Positions 27,934 through 38,423 are shown, counted from the first letter of the stretch. The stretch: DNA of 51,084 bases from Photorhabdus namnaonensis (GCF_001684335.1 NZ_LOIC01000018.1:1-51084), one strand, 5' to 3'. Translations and numbers: made by a program. The notes: generated from the sequence alone by a model not told the origin.

Positions 27934-28614
27934 ATGTCCGCACCTCTCACATGGCACGACGTAATCGGTAACGAGAAAAAACAACCCTATTTTCTCGACA
28001 CGCTAGCCTATGTCGCAAAAGAACGTCAGGCAGGTAAAACCATTTATCCGCCACAACAGGATGTATTCAATGCATTCCGCTACACCGAATTGGCTGATAT
28101 TAAGGTGGTGATACTTGGACAAGACCCTTACCACGGCCCCAATCAGGCACATGGCCTCTCTTTTTCTGTGCAACCGGGTATTCCCGCGCCACCTTCACTG
28201 GTTAATATGTACAAAGAGCTGGCATCCGATATACCTGACTTCCAGCATCCAAATCACGGTTGCCTAGTCAGTTGGGCTAAACAAGGGGTGTTACTACTCA
28301 ATACCGTACTCACCGTAGAACGTGGTAATGCACACTCTCACGCGAATCTGGGATGGGAAACTTTCACTGATAAAGTCATTGCCGCTATCAATGAGCACCG
28401 TTCAGGCGTCGTTTTTCTGCTTTGGGGCTCCCACGCTCAGAAAAAGGGCTACTTTATTGATGCTAATAAACACCACGTTCTCAAAGCACCCCATCCATCT
28501 CCACTATCTGCCCACCGAGGGTTCTTTGGCTGCAAACATTTTTCAAAGGCCAATGCATTGCTAGAAAAACAAGGCATCGCGCCAATTAACTGGACGCCTG
28601 AGTTGCCACAGTAA
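27934..28614 (+). CDS. ung: uracil-DNA glycosylase
   Basis: A 226-aa base-excision repair enzyme that removes uracil from DNA. The water-activating loop is [19 protein letters not shown] with catalytic D64. The DNA-intercalation motif is [14 protein letters not shown] near residues 187-200. [10 protein letters not shown] and the uracil-binding asparagine are present. Its position next to grpE fits the Photorhabdus/Xenorhabdus order; a clear terminator follows. Confidence 0.98.
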   Translation: MSAPLTWHDVIGNEKKQPYFLDTLAYVAKERQAGKTIYPPQQDVFNAFRYTELADIKVVILGQDPYHGPNQAHGLSFSVQPGIPAPPSLVNMYKELASDIPDFQHPNHGCLVSWAKQGVLLLNTVLTVERGNAHSHANLGWETFTDKVIAAINEHRSGVVFLLWGSHAQKKGYFIDANKHHVLKAPHPSPLSAHRGFFGCKHFSKANALLEKQGIAPINWTPELPQ

Positions 28615-28617
28615 AAA

Positions 28618-28643
28618 AATGCCGCCCCTGTTGGAGCGGCATT
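28618..28643 (+). terminator. terminator after ung
   Basis: AATGCCGC ... GCGGCATT stem, immediately after the stop codon of ung, in the gap between the convergent genes ung and grpE. Confidence 0.8.
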
Positions 28644-28699
28644 GATACTTATTACTAAACTAAGACCACTACTAAACTAAAATTACTACTGAGTTAAAA

Positions 28700-29281
28700 T
28701 TACTTCGATACGGCTACCATTGCCGGTCGCAACAAACGGCCGTTTAAGGTATACCCTTTCTGCATGACCATCATGACATGATTTGGTTCATGCTGATCGG
28801 ACTCCATCATGGTCATGGCCTGATGAATTTCAGGATTAAAAGGAACATTTGTGTCGCCGACAACTTCAATACCAAATTTACCCACAGCCCCAAGGAAAGA
28901 CTTCAACGTCAGTTCAATGCCTTCAACCATAGATACTATTTCGGTATTAGTGCGATCTACCGCTTCCAAAGCGCGCTCAAGATTATCAATCACTGGTAAC
29001 AGTTCATTAGCAAATCTTTCTAACGCAAACTTATGGGCTTTTTCCACATCTTGCTCAGTACGACGACGGATATTTTCAACTTCAGCCTTAGCACGCAAAA
29101 TGGCATCACGTTCACGCTGTTGCGCCTGCTTGAGCTGTTCTTCCAGCTCTGCGACACGCGGATCAACAACGCTTTCAGTCTCTGATGCTTCTGCTTTATC
29201 CGCACTGTTTTGCTGTTCAGATACAACTTCCATATCTTCCGAGACTTGCTCGTCAGGCATTTTTTGTTCTTTACTACTCAT
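28700..29281 (-). CDS. grpE: nucleotide exchange factor GrpE
   Basis: The protein is 193 aa. It has an acidic N-terminus and a long coiled coil (residues ~40-95, [21 protein letters not shown]). The C-terminal beta domain has the family end [21 protein letters not shown]. GrpE releases ADP from DnaK and works with DnaJ in the heat-shock chaperone cycle. A consensus sigma-32 promoter lies upstream. Confidence 0.98.
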   Translation of the reverse strand: MSSKEQKMPDEQVSEDMEVVSEQQNSADKAEASETESVVDPRVAELEEQLKQAQQRERDAILRAKAEVENIRRRTEQDVEKAHKFALERFANELLPVIDNLERALEAVDRTNTEIVSMVEGIELTLKSFLGAVGKFGIEVVGDTNVPFNPEIHQAMTMMESDQHEPNHVMMVMQKGYTLNGRLLRPAMVAVSK

Positions 29282-29324
29282 GAATATCTCCGCGTATTTG
29301 GCATTAATCTCGCTACTTAGCCTA

Positions 29325-29352
29325 TTATGGGGATCTAAACTAGGGATTCAAG
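29325..29352 (-). promoter_or_regulatory. sigma-32 heat-shock promoter of grpE
   Basis: On the minus strand CTTGAA, a 14-base spacer, then CCCCATAA. This is a near-perfect match to the sigma-32 consensus (CTTGAA-N13-15-CCCCATNT) and lies about 45 bp upstream of the grpE start codon. Confidence 0.88.
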
Positions 29353-29405
29353 GGAACCCGCCGTATTGTGAGGATAAAACCTCTTGCTAGAAGGAAATTA
29401 CAACG

Positions 29406-30284
29406 ATGAATAAAAAATTCAAATGCATAGGTATTGTTGGCCACCCTCGTCACCCAGAAGCACTTGCTACTCATGAGATGCTTTATCATTGGTTAAAATC
29501 CAAAGGTTACTCTGTCATTATTGATCGTCAAGTCGCCAAAGACATCGGTTTAAAAGATGCACGAATGGGTGGTCTGACCGAAATCGGTCAACAAGCTGAT
29601 TTAGCTGTCGTTGTTGGTGGTGACGGCAATATGTTGGGCGCCGCCCGGGTCCTTTCCCGTTATGACATTAAAGTCATTGGCATTAACCGAGGCAATCTGG
29701 GTTTTCTAACGGACTTAGATCCTGATAACGCCCTACAGCAACTTTCTGAAGTATTAGATGGCGAATATCGGAACGAACATCGCTTCCTGCTAGAAGCTCA
29801 AGTCCGAAGAAACGGACAGAAGCCCCGTATCAGTACCGCAATCAACGAAGTCGTACTCCACCCGGGGAAAGTAGCACATATGATTGAATTCGAAGTCTAT
29901 ATCGATGAACGTTTTGCCTTTTCCCAACGTTCTGACGGACTGATTATCGCAACCCCAACGGGTTCCACAGCTTACTCGCTTTCCGCAGGTGGGCCGATTC
30001 TGACACCTAACCTAAACGCTATCGTCCTGGTACCGATGTTTCCACATACATTGTCTTCCCGGCCACTAGTTATCAGTAGCGAAAGCAATATAAGATTGAA
30101 ATTTTCCCAAAATAGCAATGATTATGAAGTCAGTTGCGATAGCCAAATCGTTCTACCTATACAGGATGGAGAAGATGTGATTATTAGCCGCAGCAAACAG
30201 AAGCTCAATCTCATTCATCCTAAAGACTATAATTATTTCAATACATTAAGTACAAAACTAAGCTGGTCTAAAAAAATGTTCTAA
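29406..30284 (+). CDS. nadK: NAD kinase
   Basis: A 292-aa enzyme that phosphorylates NAD to NADP. It has the GGDGN motif ([15 protein letters not shown], residues ~72-86) and [12 protein letters not shown]. The C-terminal segment is [24 protein letters not shown]. The ATG has an AAGGAAA site. It is divergent from grpE and upstream of recN, the classic order grpE-nadK-recN-bamE. Confidence 0.98.
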   Translation: MNKKFKCIGIVGHPRHPEALATHEMLYHWLKSKGYSVIIDRQVAKDIGLKDARMGGLTEIGQQADLAVVVGGDGNMLGAARVLSRYDIKVIGINRGNLGFLTDLDPDNALQQLSEVLDGEYRNEHRFLLEAQVRRNGQKPRISTAINEVVLHPGKVAHMIEFEVYIDERFAFSQRSDGLIIATPTGSTAYSLSAGGPILTPNLNAIVLVPMFPHTLSSRPLVISSESNIRLKFSQNSNDYEVSCDSQIVLPIQDGEDVIISRSKQKLNLIHPKDYNYFNTLSTKLSWSKKMF

Positions 30285-30307
30285 AAAAATTAGATTTCAC
30301 CACTTTA

Positions 30308-30323
30308 CTGTATAAAAAACCAG
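30308..30323 (+). promoter_or_regulatory. LexA (SOS) box 1 of recN
   Basis: CTG-TATAAAAAAC-CAG matches the core CTG-N10-CAG of LexA operators, 50 bp before recN. Confidence 0.7.
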
Positions 30324-30329
30324 TTTATA

Positions 30330-30345
30330 CTGTATGAAGATACAG
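30330..30345 (+). promoter_or_regulatory. LexA (SOS) box 2 of recN
   Basis: CTGTATGAAGATACAG fits the full CTGT-N8-ACAG LexA consensus. It is 6 bp after box 1, so two LexA dimers can bind side by side. Confidence 0.88.
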
Positions 30346-30347
30346 AG

Positions 30348-30363
30348 GTGTTTTTATACACAG
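30348..30363 (+). promoter_or_regulatory. possible third LexA half-match overlapping the recN ribosome-binding site
   Basis: GTG-TTTTTATACA-CAG has one mismatch to CTG-N10-CAG. It would extend the operator into the AGGAG site of recN. Confidence 0.4.
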
Positions 30364-30373
30364 GAGAAGTGTG

Positions 30374-32035
30374 ATGCTCACCCAGTTAACCATTAGCAAT
30401 TTTGCCATTGTTCGTGAGCTTGAAATTGACTTCCAGCCAGGTATGACAGCCATCACAGGTGAAACTGGCGCGGGTAAATCCATCGCAATTGATGCATTAG
30501 GTTTATGTCTGGGTAATCGTGGTGAGGCCAATATGGTGCGTAATAGGGCTTCTCGTGCTGATATTTGCGCCCGGTTTTCTCTTTCTGATGCGCTTTCTGC
30601 TCGTCAATGGCTAGAAGATCACCAACTTGATGACAGCAATGAATGCTTACTACGCCGCACAATAACGTCAGATGGCCGTTCCAGAGGCTTTATCAATGGC
30701 ACTGCCGTACCGCTTTCCCAATTACGTGAACTAGGTGCCCATCTTATTCAAATTCATGGTCAACACGCTCACCAATTACTATTGAATAATGGTCACCAAA
30801 AACGCCTGCTTGATACTTACGCTAATCAACCCAATCTACAAAATGAAATGAAACAAGCATATCAGCAATGGCACCAAAGCTGTCAGGATCTTGCTCGATT
30901 CCAACAACAGGCGCTTGAACGTCAATCTCGTCAGCAGTTGCTGGAATATCACTTAAAAGAACTTAATGAGTTGGCACCGCAACCAGGTGAATATCAGGAA
31001 CAAGATAATGAATATAAACGGCTAGCAAACCGAGGTCAGTTACTCTCTGTCAGCCAAACCGCACTCCAGCTACTAAGTGATAACGATGAACAAAATATTA
31101 TCAGCCTGCTGAATTACGCTAAACACGAGCTGGCGGAACTCATCACTATGGATGATAAATTCAACCAGTTACTCACTATGCTGGAAGAAGCATCCATTCA
31201 AATTAATGAAGTCAGCGATGAACTCCGCCACTACGGTGACCAACTGGATATGGACCCAAATCGTCTCTTTGAACTGGAACAGAAAATTTCACAACAAATT
31301 AGGGTAGCCCGTAAACATCACGTTGTCCCAGAAGAGCTTCCTTCTCTACATCAACAATTATTGGAAGAGCAGCAATCACTGGCACAACAAGAAGATGACT
31401 GCACCCACCTTAGTGAACAGGTTAATAAACACCATAAACAGGCATTGGAAGTCGCAGAAAGATTGCATCTGGTTCGCCAACAATATGCCAAAGAATTAAG
31501 TGAGCTCATTACTCACAGTATGCATCAACTCGCTATGCCTCATGGCCGCTTTACTATCGATGTCTCTTTTGCACCTGAACATCTGAACGCCGATGGTTCA
31601 GATAAAGTTGAATTTAATGTCACCACTAACCCTGGTCAGCCACACCAATCTCTGGCAAAAGTCGCTTCAGGCGGTGAGCTTTCTCGTATTGCGCTGGCAA
31701 TTCAGGTTATAACGGCTAAGAAAATGGAAACGTCCGCCTTAATTTTCGATGAAGTGGATGTCGGTATCAGCGGCCCGACAGCCGCAATCGTCGGCCGCCT
31801 GTTACGCGAATTAGGCGAATCTACACAGGTTATGTGCGTCACTCACCTGCCCCAAGTAGCCGGTTGTGGACACCAACATTTTTATGTCAGTAAACAGACT
31901 GACGGTGAAGAAACAGAAACTCAAATGCAATTGCTGGATAAAAAAGCCAGATTACAAGAGCTGGCGCGGCTTCTCGCAGGCAGTGAAGTGACAAAAAATA
32001 CCCTGGCAAATGCCAAAGAGCTGCTAGCAGCATAA
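30374..32035 (+). CDS. recN: DNA repair protein RecN
   Basis: An SMC-like ATPase of 553 aa from the ATG at 30374, which has AGGAG seven bases upstream and aligns with family starts. Walker A is [10 protein letters not shown] long coiled coil spans the centre. The signature is [14 protein letters not shown] and Walker B is [13 protein letters not shown]. RecN gathers broken ends and aids recombination repair of double-strand breaks. It is strongly SOS-controlled, consistent with the tandem LexA boxes. Confidence 0.97.
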   Translation: MLTQLTISNFAIVRELEIDFQPGMTAITGETGAGKSIAIDALGLCLGNRGEANMVRNRASRADICARFSLSDALSARQWLEDHQLDDSNECLLRRTITSDGRSRGFINGTAVPLSQLRELGAHLIQIHGQHAHQLLLNNGHQKRLLDTYANQPNLQNEMKQAYQQWHQSCQDLARFQQQALERQSRQQLLEYHLKELNELAPQPGEYQEQDNEYKRLANRGQLLSVSQTALQLLSDNDEQNIISLLNYAKHELAELITMDDKFNQLLTMLEEASIQINEVSDELRHYGDQLDMDPNRLFELEQKISQQIRVARKHHVVPEELPSLHQQLLEEQQSLAQQEDDCTHLSEQVNKHHKQALEVAERLHLVRQQYAKELSELITHSMHQLAMPHGRFTIDVSFAPEHLNADGSDKVEFNVTTNPGQPHQSLAKVASGGELSRIALAIQVITAKKMETSALIFDEVDVGISGPTAAIVGRLLRELGESTQVMCVTHLPQVAGCGHQHFYVSKQTDGEETETQMQLLDKKARLQELARLLAGSEVTKNTLANAKELLAA

Positions 32036-32080
32036 TTTGACACAACTTTTGCGCATATTTAAGGTCATAGCTAAAGCTTG

Positions 32081-32162
32081 TATACCCTATGGATTTCAAG
32101 ATGCATCGCGACGGCAAAGGAGCACAGCCAACAAAGAAGCAACTTGAAAGATAACGGGTATA
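32081..32162 (+). repeat. ERIC element, 82-bp internal-deletion form
   Basis: It begins TATACCC and ends GGGTATA, with the ERIC arms TGGATTTCAAGATGCATCGC and AACTTGAAAGATAACGG. The central GGAGCATAG...CCGGGGTGAGC segment of the 127-bp form is missing (45 bp shorter). It sits between recN and bamE and would fold into a long hairpin in RNA. Confidence 0.9.
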
Positions 32163-32228
32163 AAGGTTTTCAATTTCGTCAAGGTCTATTATTATCAACA
32201 CCCTGACCCCTAAAGGAATGTAATTACC

Positions 32229-32576
32229 ATGCGCTGTAAAATGTTGACTGCCGCTGCTGTATCATTTGTCATGCTGACCGCGGGTTGCTCTACGTTGGAA
32301 CGGGCTGTTTATCGCCCTGACATTAATCAGGGGAACTACCTAACACCGACTAGTGTATCAAAAATTCACAAGGGAATGACCCAGCAACAGGTAGCTTACA
32401 CATTAGGAACACCAATGTTACAAGACCCGTTTGGAACTCAAACGTGGTTTTATATATTTCGCCAGCAACCTGGTCACGAAAACGTGACTCAGCAAACACT
32501 GACACTGACATTTGACAGTAATGGTGTACTGACTGACATTAAAAACGAAAATTCACTTACCGAAGATCTTCAATAA
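32229..32576 (+). CDS. bamE: outer-membrane assembly lipoprotein BamE
   Basis: A 115-aa lipoprotein (SmpA/OmlA fold). The lipobox is LTAGC with the lipidated C20. [22 protein letters not shown] is the family core, and TWFYIFRQ follows. BamE is part of the BAM complex that inserts beta-barrel proteins, such as the autotransporter lipase further right, into the outer membrane. It lies downstream of recN and is ended by a strong bidirectional hairpin. Confidence 0.97.
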   Translation: MRCKMLTAAAVSFVMLTAGCSTLERAVYRPDINQGNYLTPTSVSKIHKGMTQQQVAYTLGTPMLQDPFGTQTWFYIFRQQPGHENVTQQTLTLTFDSNGVLTDIKNENSLTEDLQ

Positions 32577-32586
32577 CCAAAGAGAT

Positions 32587-32626
32587 ATAGACAGTCAGTC
32601 AAAAAAATAGATGACTGACTGTCTAT
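32587..32626. terminator. bidirectional terminator between bamE and rnfH
   Basis: ATAGACAGTCAGTC ... GACTGACTGTCTAT, a 14-bp perfect stem with an A-rich loop, between convergent genes. Confidence 0.8.
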
Positions 32627-32631
32627 AATAA

Positions 32632-32925
32632 TCATTGAGCATTATTTTTAGCCCGCTCAGCACGCTTACGGCGCATTTCTTTTGGATCAGCTAATAATGG
32701 GCGGTAAATTTCCACCCTATCACCCTCTTCCAAAATATCCGTCAACTTAACAGGACGGCTATAAACCCCGACTTTATTCTTTTGCAGATCAATATCATTG
32801 CGCAAAGTCAGCAAACCTGATGCAACTATTGCCTGCTCAACAGTTGCGCCTTGAGCCAATTTCACCGTACGCAGATACTGGTGATCAGGTAATGCATAAA
32901 CAACTTCGACATTGATATCAGACAC
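32632..32925 (-). CDS. rnfH: RnfH/RatB family protein
   Basis: A 97-aa beta-grasp protein. I place the start at the GTG giving [17 protein letters not shown], which aligns with E. coli RnfH and has GAGG six bases upstream. The longer ORF start lies within ratA and is not conserved. Conserved segments are [26 protein letters not shown] and [19 protein letters not shown]. Its molecular role is not firmly known; it is always coupled to ratA, and here the two overlap by 8 bp. Confidence 0.92.
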   Translation of the reverse strand: MSDINVEVVYALPDHQYLRTVKLAQGATVEQAIVASGLLTLRNDIDLQKNKVGVYSRPVKLTDILEEGDRVEIYRPLLADPKEMRRKRAERAKNNAQ

Positions 32926-33352
32926 GATAAACCTCGCGTGCACGCAGAGTAAAAGCCTGCACCATACTCCCGGCCAATTCCTTAAAAATCTTACCGAAAG
33001 CCAATTCAATCAGCTTATTAGTGAATTCGAAATCAAGTTGTAACTCAACTTTACAGGCATCTTCACTCAGAGGGATGAACCGCCAACCTCCCATTAACTT
33101 ACGAAAAGGCCCGTCGACCAGTTGCATATTAATGCTTTGGTTATCGGCCAGAATATTCCGGGTAACAAAAGTCTTACTTATACCCGCTTTCGAAACATCG
33201 ACTGATGCAGTCATTTCGTTATTGCTAACACTCAGTACCCGACTGCCGACACATCCCGGCAAAAAATCCGGGTAAGAACCGATATCATTGACCAATTTGT
33301 ACATTTGTTCCACGCTGTATGGTACTAACGCAGAGCGACTAATCTGTGGCAT
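32918..33352 (-). CDS. ratA: RatA / YfjG, START-like (coenzyme Q-binding) protein
   Basis: A 144-aa protein of the polyketide cyclase/START fold. It begins [24 protein letters not shown] and contains the family's YPDFLPGC segment. E. coli RatA was reported to inhibit 70S ribosome association, while homologues (COQ10) bind ubiquinone. Divergent from smpB, as in E. coli. Confidence 0.94.
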   Translation of the reverse strand: MPQISRSALVPYSVEQMYKLVNDIGSYPDFLPGCVGSRVLSVSNNEMTASVDVSKAGISKTFVTRNILADNQSINMQLVDGPFRKLMGGWRFIPLSEDACKVELQLDFEFTNKLIELAFGKIFKELAGSMVQAFTLRAREVYRV

Positions 33353-33508
33353 ATCATTTCCTGTAAGGCTTAATTGTAGCGAATAATATCACCTATACGT
33401 GATCAAAGAAAAATCTGTCAGCGTATAATGCAATAAACACTCATTAATCAGCAAATATGTGCGGGAAAAGATTTCTTTCACCAAAGCATTCAGTATAATG
33501 CATACACT

Positions 33509-33991
33509 ATGACAAAGAAAAAAGCACACAAACCCGGTTCGGCAACCATTGCCATGAATAGACGAGCTCGTCACGAATACTTCATTGAAGAAGAATTTGA
33601 AGCGGGTCTCTCGTTACAAGGATGGGAAGTCAAATCACTGCGCGCTGGTAAAGCCAACATCAGCGACAGTTACGTTTTGCTCAAAGATGGAGACGCTTAT
33701 CTTTTTGGCGCCACCATCACCCCGTTAAATGTAGCTTCTTCCCATGTCGTCTGTGATCCAATGCGTTCACGCAAACTTTTACTTAATCAGCGCGAACTTG
33801 ACTCATTATATGGTCGAGTCAATCGTGATGGTTATACCGTTGTTGCCTTATCTCTTTATTGGAAAAACGCCTGGTGCAAAGTCAAGATTGGCGTAGCAAA
33901 AGGTAAAAAGGCGCACGACAAACGTTCGGACATTAAAGAACGTGAATGGAAATTAGACAAAGCACGTATTATGAAGAATGCTGGGCGATAA
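33509..33991 (+). CDS. smpB: SsrA-binding protein SmpB
   Basis: A 160-aa OB-fold protein. It has [28 protein letters not shown] and a C-terminal tail rich in lysine and arginine ([26 protein letters not shown]), which takes the place of mRNA in the ribosome. It carries tmRNA to stalled ribosomes for trans-translation. Its partner RNA gene ssrA starts 50 bp downstream. Confidence 0.98.
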   Translation: MTKKKAHKPGSATIAMNRRARHEYFIEEEFEAGLSLQGWEVKSLRAGKANISDSYVLLKDGDAYLFGATITPLNVASSHVVCDPMRSRKLLLNQRELDSLYGRVNRDGYTVVALSLYWKNAWCKVKIGVAKGKKAHDKRSDIKEREWKLDKARIMKNAGR

Positions 33992-34041
33992 ATTCTGGCA
34001 TTATAGTTTAGTATTCTGATATACTTGCTTTTAAGACACTT

Positions 34042-34405
34042 GGGGCTGATTCTGGATTCGACGGGATTCGCGAAACCCAAGGTGCATGCCGAGGGGCGGT
34101 TGGCCTCGTAAAAAGCCGCAAAAAAATAGTCGCAAACGACGAAAAATACGCACTGGCAGCTTAATAACCTGCGCAGAGCCCTCTCTCCCTAGCCTCCGCT
34201 CTTAGGACGGGGATCAAGAGAGGTCAAACCCAAAAGAGATCGCGTGGATGCCTTGCCTGGGGTTGAAGCGTTAAATCTAATCAGGCTAGTTTGTTAGTGG
34301 CGTGTCTGTCCGCAGCTGGCAAGCGAATGTAAAGATTAGACTAAGCATGTAGTACCAAGGATGTAGGAATTTCGGACGCGGGTTCAACTCCCGCCAGCTC
34401 CACCA
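34042..34405 (+). ncRNA. ssrA: transfer-messenger RNA (tmRNA)
   Basis: The gene gives a 364-nt mature RNA from GGGGCTGATTCTGG to the tRNA-like 3' end CCAGCTCCACCA. The sequence is nearly identical to E. coli ssrA over both ends. The tag frame (34132-34164) reads ANDEKYALAA then TAA; E. coli has N in place of K at position 5. The RNA rescues stalled ribosomes and marks the unfinished protein for proteolysis. A likely -10 TATACT is at 34020-34025. Its 3' end is a well-known integration site for genomic islands, and accessory genes follow here. Confidence 0.98.
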
Positions 34406-34414
34406 AATAAATCA

Positions 34415-34447
34415 AGGGGTTACACTAAGGTGTAGCCCTTTTTGTTT
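34415..34447 (+). terminator. terminator of ssrA
   Basis: GGGTTACAC-TAAG-GTGTAGCCC with one G-T pair, followed by TTTTT. Confidence 0.85.
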
Positions 34448-34754
34448 GTCCAATGTCCACTTTACGTCCATCTATTTTATTTTTATGGGCATCAATGGAC
34501 ACTACCTGCACCGTCGCATTCCTTCTGGTTCATCACTGAAACTACTTAACCTGAAGCACACCGCAATCTGTACCTGATTTTGCTACATATAGATCCCTTT
34601 ACGATCCGATAAGTAGGTGATCAACATTCTTTAGATAATGTGGCGTTCTTGCTTGTACTCCCACTACGAAACGGTATGATTCTGCTAAATGTCTTTCAAT
34701 TTATGTTGACGCTTTCCCCCGATTAAAAAGCTACATGTGGAAGTGTCATCCGCG
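34448..34754. other. island left edge between ssrA and the TerB gene
   Basis: About 300 bp with no integrase gene or recognisable integrase fragment. It contains the inverted words GTCCA...TGGAC in the first 60 bp. It probably includes the promoter of the sngABC operon; no clear -10/-35 was picked. Confidence 0.4.
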
Positions 34755-37103
34755 ATGATGGGTGTAGGAATGGGCTTCTGGATATTTTTTATTACACTAG
34801 TTGTTATCTGTCTTTTGTGTTCCAAAAAGAAAAAATCAACTTCAACCAGATCGAACGGCAGAAACATCAGTAAATCAAATAACTCATCCCAGCAAAAATT
34901 TCCTAATAAACCAACCAATAGCGTGACAAACATATCTTCTCAGTATCCACAAACATCCGACGATGACGAACTGGCAACCTTCACTCTTGTTAATGGGATA
35001 ACTGTTGAGTACAGTACCAGTTGCGAGCAGCCGCGTGAAACCGCAGCCCGACGTAATACGACGCCAGCTCGGTGGATCAAACCGGGAGAAAGCGTCACCA
35101 TTCAAAATATCGTCATTAATAACGGTAATTTTTATTTTGGCGGACAGTTAAAAACATATTCATCAAGAGAATATGGATATTTTTATAACGATGGCTCGGA
35201 TGCCTCTCTGGTCAACGATGCATTGCCCATCCAGTCCATAACAAGACATTACGAAGATGAGTCGCTGGGATACTGGCCTAACTTTTCAACACTATCTCCA
35301 CGCTGCCGCGGCGCTTATCTTGACTGGCTGGCAAGCGACCGAAGCGATGCGACCTGCCCCATAGGCTATGTTTTTATCTATTTTTACGGTCTTGAGCGTC
35401 GCATACTGGCTGACGAGATGCAAGAAGCCATTTCTGATAATGAATTCAGAGCGTTATTTGAAGAGGTATCGCGCCTGAGGGCCATATTTCAGTCGAATAA
35501 CTCCTTCCGTTGTTATTCGACTCAATTAATAGAAACAATGTCGCTTCTCCGGCCTGATGTCATCTTCATACAGAATGAAAACGAATACTTTGCCTCGGGA
35601 AGCTCGCTGCTATTTCGGTTTCATCTGGCCACAACTGTTGTTCAGGGAGAGCCTATTTCAGCAGATCTGGCTCTGGCATGGGTAAAATATTATACCGAAT
35701 ATACGCTACGAACTCCGGCGCGCCGTTGTGCAGAAGAGTTTGCCGCCCTGTTTAAACAACGCTACGTCAAAAAATTTGGTGAGGGTCTTGTGGTTAAACC
35801 GAACAAGACCCGGTTGAAACTGGATTATGCCTCCGCAAACAGTACGCTCCAGGGGATTCGTATTGAGCTTCCTGACCTACCTGATCCCAGTGTATTAAGA
35901 GCTCCGGTAAAAAAACTGATACAAATTGCGGAATCCTGTACCAACGCTCTGGATGCCTACAGCCGCTATCTTGGTAAAAAGGACACCTCACGTAGCGATG
36001 TCGCCGCCATTATGCTCCTTCCCGATGAAATCCTTACTAAAGATGCAGAACAAATGTTCGCTGGTTTTAAAAGCTGGGCTAACGAAAGGATTCTGGAAAA
36101 TTCAGGACTGGCAACGGTTGCAAGCTTCTGGGCCCGGCTGGATATGTCAGTGCCAGACAAGATCAATAAAAAAGAAGCGGAGTTGATGCAGAATTTCGCT
36201 CAGCGGGCAGGTTACGGCATAGTACCAGATATGTGTTATCACTATGCCAAACCGGAACCAAACGGTAATATTGTTTTATTTGCAGAGGGACACGGTGAAT
36301 TCTTCACACCTTCCACAGAATTCATATCCGTTTCTGTGGCGCTCCGGTTAGGCGCAATGGTTGCGCAAATGGATAAGAGTGTCGACGTCGCTGAGCAAGC
36401 GACACTGGAAAAAGCGATTGACCATAACAACACGTTGTCGCCAGCAGAAAAACGCTCGCTGCACGCTTACCTGATCTGGCGACTTAATACTCCTGCCAGT
36501 ATGGCGGGCCTGAAAACCAGAATCGAGCAGCTTAACGATAAAGAGAAATCGTCTATCGGCAACGTTATTATCAACGTCGCCTGCGCCGACGGTAAAATTG
36601 ATCCGGGAGAAATTAAACAGCTGGAAAAAATTTACTCCAGCCTTGGGCTGGACAGCAGTACCGTTACCAGTGATATCCATCGTCTGTCAACAGCAGAAAA
36701 AACATCGCAGGCCACCATGCAGGTCACATCAAGTGTGAAAAGTACATTTTCTCTCAATGAGAATGTTCTTGCCCGCCATGAATCGGACACGACAGACGTT
36801 CGTCAGTTGCTGAGTACAATCTTTGTCGAAGATGATCCCGAAGAAGTACCACCAGTAGACATTCCGCTACACTCGACCACTGGCCTTGATGAAGCGCATA
36901 ACCAGCTGTACCAACGTTTGCTGGAAAAAGAACGCTGGGCGCGAAACGAAGTTGCTGAACTATGCCAGCAATTTAACCTGATGGTGGGCGGCGCAATTGA
37001 AGTCATTAATGACTGGTCATATGAACTGGTTGACGCCCCGGTTCTCGATGACGACGATGATATTTACGTTGACCTGGAAATCGCACAAGAACTCAAAGGA
37101 TAA
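34755..37103 (+). CDS. sngA: membrane-anchored TerB-domain protein, Shango SngA-like
   Basis: The protein is 782 aa from the ATG at 34755, with GGAAG upstream; a GTG six codons earlier is possible. A hydrophobic helix (WIFFITLVVICLLC) is followed by KKKKS, so the protein is tethered to the inner membrane with its bulk in the cytoplasm. TerB_N (about 100-330) shows ARWIKPGESVTIQNI, YWPNFSTLSPRCRGAYLDWL and GYVFIYFYGLERR. TerB (about 510-640) shows ALRLGAMVAQMD and VACADGKIDPGEIKQLEKIY. TerB_C at the end shows AHNQLYQRLLEKERWARNEVAEL and a very acidic DDDDD stretch. It is followed 3 bp later by an ATPase and then a helicase. This trio is the described Shango defence operon. Confidence 0.85.
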   Translation: MMGVGMGFWIFFITLVVICLLCSKKKKSTSTRSNGRNISKSNNSSQQKFPNKPTNSVTNISSQYPQTSDDDELATFTLVNGITVEYSTSCEQPRETAARRNTTPARWIKPGESVTIQNIVINNGNFYFGGQLKTYSSREYGYFYNDGSDASLVNDALPIQSITRHYEDESLGYWPNFSTLSPRCRGAYLDWLASDRSDATCPIGYVFIYFYGLERRILADEMQEAISDNEFRALFEEVSRLRAIFQSNNSFRCYSTQLIETMSLLRPDVIFIQNENEYFASGSSLLFRFHLATTVVQGEPISADLALAWVKYYTEYTLRTPARRCAEEFAALFKQRYVKKFGEGLVVKPNKTRLKLDYASANSTLQGIRIELPDLPDPSVLRAPVKKLIQIAESCTNALDAYSRYLGKKDTSRSDVAAIMLLPDEILTKDAEQMFAGFKSWANERILENSGLATVASFWARLDMSVPDKINKKEAELMQNFAQRAGYGIVPDMCYHYAKPEPNGNIVLFAEGHGEFFTPSTEFISVSVALRLGAMVAQMDKSVDVAEQATLEKAIDHNNTLSPAEKRSLHAYLIWRLNTPASMAGLKTRIEQLNDKEKSSIGNVIINVACADGKIDPGEIKQLEKIYSSLGLDSSTVTSDIHRLSTAEKTSQATMQVTSSVKSTFSLNENVLARHESDTTDVRQLLSTIFVEDDPEEVPPVDIPLHSTTGLDEAHNQLYQRLLEKERWARNEVAELCQQFNLMVGGAIEVINDWSYELVDAPVLDDDDDIYVDLEIAQELKG

Positions 37104-37106
37104 TTT

Positions 37107-38423
37107 ATGTCTGGCATTCGCATCCGTCTTAAAGAAAGAGACGCTATTATTCAGTCACTGAAGTCAGGTGTTACACCTAAAATAGGTATTCAGCATATTC
37201 AGGTTGGCCGGGTCAACGAGATAAAAGCGTTGTATCAGGATATCGAACGCATCGCCAATGGCAGTGCAGGATTCCGTCTGATTATCGGAGAATATGGTTC
37301 AGGCAAAACATTCTTTTTAAGCGTTGTTCGATCAATTGCTTTAGAAAAAAAACTGGTGACGGTAAGCGCCGACTTGTCCCCGGATCGCCGTATCCATGCT
37401 TCAGGCGGGCAGGCGCGGAGCCTCTACTCTGAACTGATGAAAAATTTATCCACCAGAAATAAACCGGATGGCAATGCTTTACTAAGCGTGGTCGAGCGCT
37501 TTATTACGAAAGCTCGAAAGGAAGCAGAAAGCACAAACACACCGGTTCCTGTCATTATTCATCAAAAACTCACCGCACTGTCCGAAATGGTTGGCGGTTA
37601 TGATTTCGCTAAAGTAATCGAGTGTTACTGGCAGGGTCATGAGCTGGATAATGAGGTTTTAAAATCGAATGCTATTCGCTGGCTGCGAGGCGAATACACC
37701 ACAAAAACCGACGCACGGAACGATCTGAACGTACGCACTATTATTTCTGACGCCTCTTTCTACGATTCGTTAAAGCTGATGAGCCTGTTTGTCCGCCAGG
37801 CCGGATATGCCGGTCTGCTGGTCAATCTGGATGAAATGGTGAATCTGTACAAGCTCAATAACACACAGGCCCGGGTCGCTAACTATGAGCAGATACTGCG
37901 TATCCTGAATGATTGCCTTCAGGGAACCGCAGAGCATATTGGTTTTCTGCTTGGCGGCACACCGGAGTTCCTATTTGATCCGCGTAAAGGGTTATACAGC
38001 TACGAAGCACTCCAGTCGCGGCTGGCGGAAAACAGCTTTGCCCAACGAGCAGGCGTGATTGACTATTCATCCCCTTCTCTACATTTAGCCAACCTGACGC
38101 CAGAGGAACTCTACATTCTGTTGAAAAATCTTCGCCACGTTTATGCGAACGGTGAAACGGATAACTATCTGGTTCCCGATGATGCGCTGACAGCATTTTT
38201 ACGCCACTGTAGCAACACCATCGGCGATGCCTATTTCCGCACACCGAGAAATACGATTAAAGCATTTCTAGATATGCTCGCCGTGCTGGAACAAAACCCG
38301 GACATTCACTGGTCGCAGCTAATTACCAACGTAGCTATCTCAGAAGAAAAACCCAGTGATATGGATGAGATATCTTCAGGAAATGATACCGACGAGGACG
38401 GTCTGGCCGATTTCAGATTATGA
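37107..38423 (+). CDS. sngB: BrxC/D-like P-loop ATPase, Shango SngB-like
   Basis: A 438-aa AAA-type ATPase of the DUF2791/BREX ATP-binding family. Walker A is GEYGSGKT at residues 61-68 and Walker B is LLVNLDE at 237-243. The N-terminal VGRVNEIKALYQDIERI is typical of the family. The C-terminal part has PEELYILLKNLRHVY and a winged-helix-like tail, with a final acidic stretch. It lies between the TerB gene (3-bp gap) and the helicase (4-bp ATGA overlap), so all three are made together. In Shango this ATPase is required with the other two for phage resistance. Confidence 0.87.
   Translation: MSGIRIRLKERDAIIQSLKSGVTPKIGIQHIQVGRVNEIKALYQDIERIANGSAGFRLIIGEYGSGKTFFLSVVRSIALEKKLVTVSADLSPDRRIHASGGQARSLYSELMKNLSTRNKPDGNALLSVVERFITKARKEAESTNTPVPVIIHQKLTALSEMVGGYDFAKVIECYWQGHELDNEVLKSNAIRWLRGEYTTKTDARNDLNVRTIISDASFYDSLKLMSLFVRQAGYAGLLVNLDEMVNLYKLNNTQARVANYEQILRILNDCLQGTAEHIGFLLGGTPEFLFDPRKGLYSYEALQSRLAENSFAQRAGVIDYSSPSLHLANLTPEELYILLKNLRHVYANGETDNYLVPDDALTAFLRHCSNTIGDAYFRTPRNTIKAFLDMLAVLEQNPDIHWSQLITNVAISEEKPSDMDEISSGNDTDEDGLADFRL

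Noticed and set aside
34448-34754. Integrase remnant after ssrA
   Set aside because: I translated parts of both strands and found no tyrosine recombinase motif.
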